A stretch of DNA of 37,954 bases from Planctomycetota bacterium. Its GTDB lineage: Bacteria; Planctomycetota; Planctomycetia; Pirellulales; PNKZ01. This document shows positions 31,868-37,954 of this stretch, one piece after another. The number at the start of each line of letters is the position of its first letter. Within the stretch, counting starts at the first letter, position 1. The stretch lies in assembly GCA_017303535.1 (NCBI GenBank), contig JAFLCO010000015.1, positions 1 through 37,954 of the forward strand, written 5' to 3'. Under the pieces are notes generated by a model that did not search any database, was not told the origin of the DNA, and saw only the letters and a list, made by a program, of their open reading frames with translations. Made by a program: the position numbers and the translations under genes.

Positions 31868-32266
31868 ATGATCCAACTGACAATCAACCTCTTCACACCG
31901 TTGCAGGCATGCGAATCTAGAGCGGGCCTCACGCCCGACACGGCGTGCGAAGCAGTTCAAAGGGCGTCGCATTCAGATTTCGCTTTCGTCTTCGCGAGCG
32001 ATCCTGAGAATACCGCGGCAGTTGATCTTCTGTGCTGGTTTGCCGGCGATCGTGCGCGACTGCGTCTTGATTTTCATCGGGAGTTTTACGCGGCAGACCC
32101 AAATCTGCGTTCGACGGTACTACAGGAACCTGTGACGTTTTGCGACGAGTACGGGGAAAAATTCACAACGCCGTATTCGGACACGATTTCCAAACGGCAA
32201 GCTATCGAAGCATTTGAACATTGGGCAAGAATCGGCGGCGCAGATTTGTCACTCTCCTGGCAATAG
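31868..32266 (+). CDS. Hypothetical protein, possibly immunity-like
   Basis: This is a 132-residue soluble protein that begins 11 bases after the FHA gene. No family is recognised. It has an acidic, aromatic-rich composition, with segments such as DLLCWFAGDRARLRLDFHREFY and AIEAFEHWARIGGADLSLSW. It reads like the small orphan immunity proteins that accompany polymorphic toxins, but no toxin gene is visible. The base composition looks less GC-rich than dnaE, which may point to recent gain. Confidence 0.65.
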   Translation: MIQLTINLFTPLQACESRAGLTPDTACEAVQRASHSDFAFVFASDPENTAAVDLLCWFAGDRARLRLDFHREFYAADPNLRSTVLQEPVTFCDEYGEKFTTPYSDTISKRQAIEAFEHWARIGGADLSLSWQ

Positions 32267-32301
32267 GCGCAAATCTTTAGCCACTAGAGCGAGAGGCACA
32301 A

Positions 32302-32841
32302 ATGCTTGCTGACATAGTCCAATCTAATTTCCCCGAAGGCGTCAAACTGCCCGACTGCCTGCGGGCATTATGTGACTATCTGGATACTCACGGGTATCCG
32401 ATAAGCGGCTGCTTCGAAATCTGCGATTGGGGCCGTCGGGACGCAGAAGGCTGGTTTCCGAATGATCCTGTCACCAGGAGTCAGGTGGCGATTTTCGGCC
32501 GTGGTTCAACGGGATCGTCGTATGCGCTATGGCTAGTGCCAACATCGGATCCAGAAAATGCTCCGGTCGTACTTTTCGGCTCGGAAGGGGAATTCCTCGT
32601 CCTCGCTCCAAATGCCTTTGAGTTTTGTCGACTGCTCGGGCTTGGTTACACGGAGGTCGAGTCGGACGATCTCTCGAAACCTCCCGCGGAGTGGAATGAG
32701 ACGGGAAAACTCCGGAGCTGGCTTGCTGAAAGATTCGCGATGGATTTCCCGGCCACCGGTGAAAAGATTGCTCACGAAGCGCGCGAGCGACACACTGGTT
32801 TCGCCAAGTGGATGAACGATTGGCAGGCCGAACATCTATAG
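32302..32841 (+). CDS. SMI1/KNR4 (SUKH)-like hypothetical protein
   Basis: This is a 179-residue soluble protein. The central stretch, YALWLVPTSDPENAPVVLFGSEGEFLVLAPNAFEFCRLLGLG, resembles the core of SUKH-superfamily proteins, which commonly act as immunity proteins against secreted nuclease toxins. The C-terminal helix ends HTGFAKWMNDWQAEHL. GAGAGG precedes the ATG by six bases. It follows another orphan hypothetical gene. The assignment is by pattern memory only; no cognate toxin is in the window. Confidence 0.7.
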   Translation: MLADIVQSNFPEGVKLPDCLRALCDYLDTHGYPISGCFEICDWGRRDAEGWFPNDPVTRSQVAIFGRGSTGSSYALWLVPTSDPENAPVVLFGSEGEFLVLAPNAFEFCRLLGLGYTEVESDDLSKPPAEWNETGKLRSWLAERFAMDFPATGEKIAHEARERHTGFAKWMNDWQAEHL

Positions 32842-32950
32842 TGTCAAGCCGCCGTTTTTCCGCAGTTTCGCGGCGCTCGAATTTCCCGTTCGCGGCGGTA
32901 GAATTCAGTCTCTAGTCCCGCGTCGCTTTTCTCATCCGCATGGCCGTGCC

Positions 32951-32990
32951 GTGTCCCCTCGCTTGCGCTTCGGGGCTAGTGTTTGGTGGC
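32951..32990 (+). repeat. Second copy of the 40-bp CGGGGCTAG repeat end
   Basis: These 40 bases match 30893-30932 in 37 positions, in direct orientation (GTGTCCCCTCGCT... ...TTTGGTGGC). The first copy is the right end of the long inverted repeat at 30762-30921; here the left arm is missing. It lies in the 212-base gap before dnaE. Confidence 0.85.
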
Positions 32991-33053
32991 CGGCCCGTGT
33001 GTTCGAGTTGAGCGTCGCCTTCGAGGGATCGCCTTTCGCGCGAGGGAATCCGC

Positions 33054-36000
33054 ATGAGCCGTTCGTTCGTCCATCTGCATTGCCATAGCCACTACAGCCT
33101 GCTCGACGGCGCCGGGCCGATCGAAGGGCTCGTCGATAAGGCGAAGAAGAGCGGGATGAACGCCCTGGCCATTACGGACCACGGCAACCTTTACGGCGCG
33201 CTGGAGTTCTATCAGAAGGCGACCGCCGCAGGCATCAAGCCGATCGTCGGTTACGAAGCCTACATCGCGCCGGGCAGCCGGTTCATCAAGGAAGCCCCCA
33301 CCGGCGACCAAGAAGCGAGCTACCACCTCACGCTGCTCGCGAAGAATCGCACCGGCTTCAAGAACCTCATCAAGATGGCGTCGCACGCCTACCTCGAAGG
33401 GTTCTACCGCAAGCCGCGCATCGACAAGGACCTGCTCAAAGACCACAGCGAAGGCATCATCTGCCTCTCGGGCTGCGTCTCCGGCGAACTCAGCCGCACG
33501 CTCTTGCGCGGCGGGGCCGAGCCCGACTGGGACAACGCCCGCCGGATCGCCGAATGGTTCCAAAGCATCTTCGGCGACCGCTACTACCTCGAAATCCAGA
33601 ACAACCATCTGGAAATCCAGCGGCTCGCGCTGGAGGGCACCGTCGAGATCGCCAAGCGGACCGGCATCCCGCTCGTCGCCACGAGCGACGCACACTATGT
33701 GAACCGCGAAGATGCCGAAGCCCAGGACGTGTTGCTCTGCATCAACACCGGCCGGTTCCGCACCGACACGAACCGCATGAAGATGGAAGGGAGCGAGTTC
33801 TTCTTGCGCTCCCCCGACGAGATGTACCAGGCCTTCCCAGGCCTCGAAGACGCCGTCGGCCGAAGCCAAGAAATCGCCGACACCGTCGACATCAATCTCG
33901 AACTCGGCAAGCGCTACTTCCCGACGCTGCCGATCCCGCCGGAACGCACGCCGCCCGATTTCTTGCACGAACTCTGCGTCGCCGGCCTCAAAGAGCGCTA
34001 CGAAAACGAGCCCGGCATGCTCACGCCGGAAGGGGAACTCGCGCCGCAGGTCGTGGAACGGCTCGACCGCGAACTCTCCTGCATCAACAAGCTCGGCTTC
34101 GCGAACTACTTCCTCGTCGTCTGGGACTTCGTTCGTTACGCCGTCGAGAACAACATCCCCTGCTCGGCGCGCGGTTCCGGCGTCGGGTCGATCGTCGCGT
34201 ACGCGCTGAAGCTCAGCCACGTCTGCCCGCTGAAGTACGATTTGCTCTTCGAGCGCTTCCTCGACGAAAACCGCAAAGAAGCGCCCGATATCGACATCGA
34301 CTTCTGCAAAGACCGCCGCGGCGACGTGATCAACTACGTCAAGCAGAAGTACGGCAAAGACAACGTCGCGCAGATCGGCACGTTCGGCACCTTGGCGGCC
34401 CGCGCGGCCATTCGCGACGTCGGCCGAGCCCTCGGTTGGCCGATCCCGAACGTCGACGCCATCGTGGCGATGGTCCCCGAAGAACTCGGCATCTCCCTCG
34501 ACGAAGCGCTGGAAAAAAGCGCCGACCTCAAGAAGCGCTACGACGCCGACGCCGACATGCGCGAGTTGTACGACTTCGCCCGCAAGATCGAAGGCCTGGC
34601 TCGCAACGTCGGCACGCATGCCGCGGCCGTGGTGATCGCCGATTCGCCGCTCATCGAGTACGTCCCGCTGCAGCACGTGCAGGGGAAAGACGAAGTCATC
34701 ACCCAATGGGCCATGGGCGACGTCGAAAAGGCCGGCCTGTTGAAAATGGACTTCCTCGGGCTGCGCAACCTCACGGTGCTCGCCAAGACGATGACGCTCA
34801 TCGAGCAATCGACCGGCAAGCGCATCGACCCGTACAAGTTTCCGCTCGACGACGAACCGACGTACGCCCTGCTGCGGCGCGGCGAAACCAAGGGCGTGTT
34901 CCAACTCGAAAGCGGTGGCATCCGCGACCTGCTCCAGCGGATGAAGCCCGACCACTTCCGCGACATCATCGCCACGAACGCGCTTTATCGTCCCGGTCCG
35001 CTCGAAGGCGGGATGGTCGACGAATACATCGAGGTCAAGCTCGGTCGCAAGCCTGCCGAGTACCTGCACCCCGTCATGAAAGAGGTGCTCGAAGAAACGC
35101 ACGGCGTGATGGTGTATCAAGAGCAGGTCATGCGGATCCTCAATCGCCTCGGCGATATTCCGCTGCCGAATTCGTACACCTGTATTAAGGCCATCTCGAA
35201 GAAGAAGCTCGAGATGATCGCCAAATATCGGGCCGAGTTCGTGCAGGGGTGCAAAGCCAAGGGCCTCTCCGAAGCTCAGGCCGTGAACCTGTTCGAGATG
35301 ATCGAAAAGTTCGCGGGCTACGGCTTCAACAAGTCGCACAGTACGGCCTACGCGCTGATCGCCTATATGACGGCGTATCTCAAGGCGCACTACCCGGTCG
35401 AGTTTATGGCCGCGCTGCTCTGCGGCGACATCGAGGGGCGCAACTTCAAGAAGAAAGATTCGCTCGTCGAGCATTTGGAAGATTGCCGGCGGATGAACAT
35501 CACCGTCAACGCGCCGGACGTGAATACCTGCTCGGCCGACTTCACCGTCGCCGATGGCCAAATCTATTTCGGCCTCGCCGCCATCAAAGGCTGCGGCGGC
35601 AGCGCGGCGACCGCGCTGGCCGAGGAACGTGGCAAGAACGGGCCGTACAAAGACCTGTTCGATTTCTGCTCGCGGCTCGATTCGTCGGCCGTCAACCGCA
35701 CGGCGATCGAAAGCCTGATCAAGGCCGGCGCGTTCGACAAGCTCGGCGGTACCCGGGCCCAGTGGACCGCGGTACTCGACAAGGCCCTGCAATCGGCGGC
35801 CTCGGTCTTGGCCGACAAGAAGCGCGGCCAGAAAGGCCTCTTCGACGAGGACGATGCCGAAGAAGCGGCCGCCCCGGGCTCTGCGACCAAGAGCATGTTG
35901 CCGGCCGTCGCGCCCTGGGACCAGCGGCAAGAGATGGCGGCCGAAAAGGAAGTGCTCGGCTACTACCTCACGAGCCATCCGCTGGCCGAGTATGAAAAAA

Positions 36001-36635
36001 CGTTCGACACCTACAAACTCAAAGGCACGGTCGACGCCGCGCAGTTGAGCCATCGCACGGAAGTGATGCTCGGCGGCATGATCGCGTCGATCAAGTTTTC
36101 GCACACCAAGAACCCGCGTCCCGGCCAAGTCAACACGAAGTACGCCATGTGGGACTTGGAAGACATGCAAGGCATCATGCGTTGCATCCTCTGGCCGGAA
36201 GATTTCGCCAAGCACGGCACGCACGTCGAGGCCGACAAGGTCGTGGCCCTCCGCGGCGTCATCGACAAACGGCCCGGCAGCGAAGACGCCAACTTCATCG
36301 TCAACGAAATCATCCCTGTGGAAACGCTCGAATCGCGATTCACCAAGGGGGTGATCTTCCACGTCGACGAAACGAAGCACGGCGAGAAAGGCCTGCAGGG
36401 CCTCTTCGAAATCCTCCGCGGCTACCCGGGCAACTGCGAAGTACAACTCGTGCTCACGCTGGCCGATCAATCGCGCGTGACGTGCGAAAGCGCGAACGTA
36501 AAAGTCGCCTACGACCCCGAAATGCGCCGCCGCGTGACCGACTTCTTAGGCGAGAACTCGTGGCGGCCGATGGCCACAGAATTCAAACCGGCCCCGCCAA
36601 AACCGCAGCGACGGTTTGAACGAGCGGGGGCGTAG
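33054..36635 (+). CDS. dnaE: DNA polymerase III alpha subunit
   Basis: This is the 1193-residue replicative polymerase catalytic subunit, of normal length for the DnaE1 type. The N-terminal PHP domain starts with FVHLHCHSHYSLLDGAG (His7, His9, His11). The polymerase core has the catalytic aspartates in PDIDIDF (residues 411-417) and in KMDFLGLRNLTV (Asp566), corresponding to E. coli Asp401, Asp403 and Asp555. A helix-hairpin-helix-like region lies near 830-860 (LAAIKGCGGSAA). An OB-fold domain starts near residue 1004 (VMLGGMIASIKFSHTK). GAGGGAA precedes the ATG. The stop overlaps the next gene's GTG by one base. Confidence 0.97.
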   Translation: MSRSFVHLHCHSHYSLLDGAGPIEGLVDKAKKSGMNALAITDHGNLYGALEFYQKATAAGIKPIVGYEAYIAPGSRFIKEAPTGDQEASYHLTLLAKNRTGFKNLIKMASHAYLEGFYRKPRIDKDLLKDHSEGIICLSGCVSGELSRTLLRGGAEPDWDNARRIAEWFQSIFGDRYYLEIQNNHLEIQRLALEGTVEIAKRTGIPLVATSDAHYVNREDAEAQDVLLCINTGRFRTDTNRMKMEGSEFFLRSPDEMYQAFPGLEDAVGRSQEIADTVDINLELGKRYFPTLPIPPERTPPDFLHELCVAGLKERYENEPGMLTPEGELAPQVVERLDRELSCINKLGFANYFLVVWDFVRYAVENNIPCSARGSGVGSIVAYALKLSHVCPLKYDLLFERFLDENRKEAPDIDIDFCKDRRGDVINYVKQKYGKDNVAQIGTFGTLAARAAIRDVGRALGWPIPNVDAIVAMVPEELGISLDEALEKSADLKKRYDADADMRELYDFARKIEGLARNVGTHAAAVVIADSPLIEYVPLQHVQGKDEVITQWAMGDVEKAGLLKMDFLGLRNLTVLAKTMTLIEQSTGKRIDPYKFPLDDEPTYALLRRGETKGVFQLESGGIRDLLQRMKPDHFRDIIATNALYRPGPLEGGMVDEYIEVKLGRKPAEYLHPVMKEVLEETHGVMVYQEQVMRILNRLGDIPLPNSYTCIKAISKKKLEMIAKYRAEFVQGCKAKGLSEAQAVNLFEMIEKFAGYGFNKSHSTAYALIAYMTAYLKAHYPVEFMAALLCGDIEGRNFKKKDSLVEHLEDCRRMNITVNAPDVNTCSADFTVADGQIYFGLAAIKGCGGSAATALAEERGKNGPYKDLFDFCSRLDSSAVNRTAIESLIKAGAFDKLGGTRAQWTAVLDKALQSAASVLADKKRGQKGLFDEDDAEEAAAPGSATKSMLPAVAPWDQRQEMAAEKEVLGYYLTSHPLAEYEKTFDTYKLKGTVDAAQLSHRTEVMLGGMIASIKFSHTKNPRPGQVNTKYAMWDLEDMQGIMRCILWPEDFAKHGTHVEADKVVALRGVIDKRPGSEDANFIVNEIIPVETLESRFTKGVIFHVDETKHGEKGLQGLFEILRGYPGNCEVQLVLTLADQSRVTCESANVKVAYDPEMRRRVTDFLGENSWRPMATEFKPAPPKPQRRFERAGA

Positions 36636-37705
36636 TGGTGCCCGTACCTGAACGAATGCCGGTGAACTTCGACGACGATCTATTCGGCGTTGAAGCACGC
36701 TTTCACCCGGACGGTGAGCGTAGAAGAATTCAGGTTTATTCCGTTGTTTATGCTCCGATTGGCTTCTTTCCGTTTGCCGGAACTGGAAATGGAGATTACT
36801 ACGGGCTTTACTGGCCTATTGGGCATGAAGAATTGCCCCCAATAGTCGCGTTTACGAGCCACGATGCCTATGCAGTAATTCCGGAATACGGTGATCTTTC
36901 CGGACTAGTACGATGTCAGCTTGCCACGAGCGACGATGACACGTTATCGAGCTCGGAACTTGACGGAGCTTTACAAGGCGCAGGGATTTGCATCTCGGAC
37001 TTTAAGATTCCGAAGCGCGTTGCGGCGAGCGATCATCTTGCCCTGCTTGCGATTGATCCGAGGTCAGCTTTTCGTCATTGCGCCGCGGCAGATCTCGCCA
37101 TAGCCGCCGGAAACTTTGATAGCGCCGAATCACATTACCGAACGGCTATTGAGTTGTTACCGGAATATGTTGCGGCTCATTATGGCTTAGGTTATTTGTT
37201 TCGACGGACGCAACGTCAAGCCGATGCCTCGTTGCACCTCAAGAAGTCACTAACCTGCCCGATGGCCTTTTATGGCGGATCGATCTGGTCTGAGCATCAA
37301 CTACCAGGCGAATTCCGCAATGACTGGGCGCGAAAGGCGCTGCTGTGGCTGCAGCAGACAAAAGTGCCGCATGAATCGCTCGTCGATGATCCGTTCTTCC
37401 GCAACATCGGTAAACTGAACCTAAAATCCGGCGATGCACAAAATGAAGACTGGGATATTCTGACGGGTGTCGTCAACGAATACTTGAAACGTGGGAATGC
37501 CTTGGATGCGGTCCTTTTGTGGCTCGTCCTAGGCGATCGTGCGGCAATGGAGACGACTTCGTTTCGTGAGCGTCGACAGCTAACGTCCAAATCGTTTGGA
37601 ATCCGGCTCGCGGAAATGTTGCGACTAGCGGGCTTAGAACGTCGCGCCTCTCTTGTCGACAACATGTTGTCGCTCATGAAAAATCCCGATGGCCTCCAGC
37701 TTTAA
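36635..37705 (+). CDS. Hypothetical protein with SUKH-like N-terminus and TPR segment
   Basis: This is a 356-residue protein. The N-terminal third (residues about 40-95: FPFAGTGNGDYYGLYWPIG, PPIVAFTSHDAYAVIPEYGDL) has the GNGDYYG and PPIV-x-HD pattern of SMI1/KNR4-type proteins. Residues about 150-210 form a TPR-like helical pair (AADLAIAAGNFDSAESHYRTAIELLPEYVAAHYGLGYL). The rest is helical without a known motif. GTG codons at 36635 and 36638 and the ATG at 36656 are possible starts; the first overlaps the dnaE stop and GGGGGCG lies before it. The base composition is more AT-rich than dnaE, suggesting that the gene was acquired. Confidence 0.75.
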   Translation: MVPVPERMPVNFDDDLFGVEARFHPDGERRRIQVYSVVYAPIGFFPFAGTGNGDYYGLYWPIGHEELPPIVAFTSHDAYAVIPEYGDLSGLVRCQLATSDDDTLSSSELDGALQGAGICISDFKIPKRVAASDHLALLAIDPRSAFRHCAAADLAIAAGNFDSAESHYRTAIELLPEYVAAHYGLGYLFRRTQRQADASLHLKKSLTCPMAFYGGSIWSEHQLPGEFRNDWARKALLWLQQTKVPHESLVDDPFFRNIGKLNLKSGDAQNEDWDILTGVVNEYLKRGNALDAVLLWLVLGDRAAMETTSFRERRQLTSKSFGIRLAEMLRLAGLERRASLVDNMLSLMKNPDGLQL

Positions 37706-37734
37706 GTTTTTGAACCCGGAGGGGTCGCTGGGTG

Positions 37735-37770
37735 GCACGGACAACTCGCTTGTCCGTGCGCCGAAGGCGC
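37735..37770. repeat. GCACGGACAA hairpin repeat
   Basis: GCACGGACAA (37735-37744) pairs perfectly with TTGTCCGTGC (37750-37759) around CTCGC. A second small hairpin, GCGCC-GAA-GGCGC, follows at once (37758-37770). Elements like this are common dispersed intergenic repeats in planctomycetes. It may also help end the transcript of the preceding gene. Confidence 0.65.
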
Positions 37771-37870
37771 TAGAGGATTGTGCAAGGCTCGGCCCTATTG
37801 AGAGCCCTCTTGTCGCTTCACGACCCCGACAACGAGTTGAGGCCGTCCGGGAATTGAAGTGATCTAAACA

Positions 37871-37931
37871 CGCCGATCTCCGTGGTTTACGTTTTTTGCG
37901 CCAACAGAAAACGTTTGCCAGGAGACCGGCG
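37871..37931 (+). promoter_or_regulatory. Long hairpin covering the ribosome binding site of the last gene
   Basis: CGCCGATCTCC (37871-37881) pairs with GGAGACCGGCG (37921-37931) in 10 of 11 positions. Further in, ACGTTTT (37889-37895) pairs with AAAACGT (37908-37914), with three extra pairs between. The 3' arm holds GGAG, the ribosome binding site for the ATG at 37934. Translational control is inferred. Confidence 0.55.
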
Positions 37932-37933
37932 TT

Positions 37934-37954
37934 ATGGGTGTCGCCAAGGAAGGC
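37934..37954 (+). CDS. Start of a gene cut off by the window end
   Basis: AGGAG ten bases upstream of an ATG is followed by seven codons, MGVAKEG, to the window edge. FKBP-type peptidyl-prolyl isomerases often begin in a similar way, but seven residues are too few to assign a family. Confidence 0.45.

Noticed and set aside
30918-31883. 321-codon minus-strand open frame
   Set aside because: It lies opposite the FHA gene, whose phosphothreonine-binding residues are intact on the plus strand.
32976-36470. 1164-codon minus-strand open frame
   Set aside because: It is entirely antisense to dnaE, with the repetitive Val/Asp/Phe/Glu composition typical of such shadows.
1-37954. CRISPR arrays, insertion sequences or prophage genes
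   Set aside because: No regularly spaced short repeats, transposase, integrase or phage structural motifs were seen in any reading frame.

Overview
The window looks like a chromosomal segment of a planctomycete (Planctomycetota; Pirellulales is my best guess, by inference). The DNA is GC-rich, so long antisense open frames are common. Giant Ser/Thr kinases carry PD40 propeller, FGE-sulfatase, NPCBM and leucine-rich modules. An ECF sigma factor sits beside a kinase that has an anti-sigma-type zinc finger. A Tat-exported Gfo/Idh/MocA oxidoreductase, a di-haem cytochrome c peroxidase and a DUF1569 protein complete the typical set.

Layout. 1-4.8 kb: a cut-off immunity-like gene on the minus strand, then a plus-strand run of exported oxidoreductase, exported beta-propeller protein, di-haem peroxidase and a small membrane protein, ending tail to tail with a DUF1569 gene. 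5.0-12.7 kb: a 2265-residue transmembrane kinase, followed after 1 bp by an exported protein that resembles a metallopeptidase with a spoiled HExxH site. 12.7-22.9 kb, all minus strand: an ECF sigma factor, a 1614-residue zinc-finger/kinase/sensor protein, a secreted protein that looks like an aerolysin-type pore former with a beta-trefoil-like N-terminus and a duplicated C-terminal module, and an exported FGE-domain protein with a coiled-coil tail.

23-26.5 kb: a mono-haem DUF3365 protein behind a promoter and dyad, a norB (nitric oxide reductase) gene reduced to its two ends, a cupin, a glycerophosphodiester phosphodiesterase, and a cupin/ICMT-like methyltransferase pair. The DUF3365-norB-cupin segment reads as a decayed nitric oxide detoxification locus. 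26.6-29.7 kb: an arsenic operon arsR-arsC-arsD-arsA with a clear operator, but no ArsB or Acr3 permease in the window. ArsC makes arsenite, ArsD would pass it to ArsA, and ArsA needs a membrane partner that must lie elsewhere.

29.7-33 kb: two strong hairpins, tRNA-Arg(UCG), a small membrane protein, a SEC-C zinc mini-protein behind a hairpin that hides its ribosome binding site, a 160-bp inverted repeat, an FHA-domain protein, and two orphan genes resembling immunity proteins. 33-38 kb: dnaE, a TPR-containing hypothetical gene, a hairpin repeat, and the first seven codons of another gene behind a second hairpin that covers its ribosome binding site.

The best candidates for something little described are the secreted aerolysin-like protein, the sigma/anti-sigma/kinase/sensor fusion with its shuffled modules, and the two hairpins that mask ribosome binding sites. 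All family assignments come from reading motifs; no database search was run.
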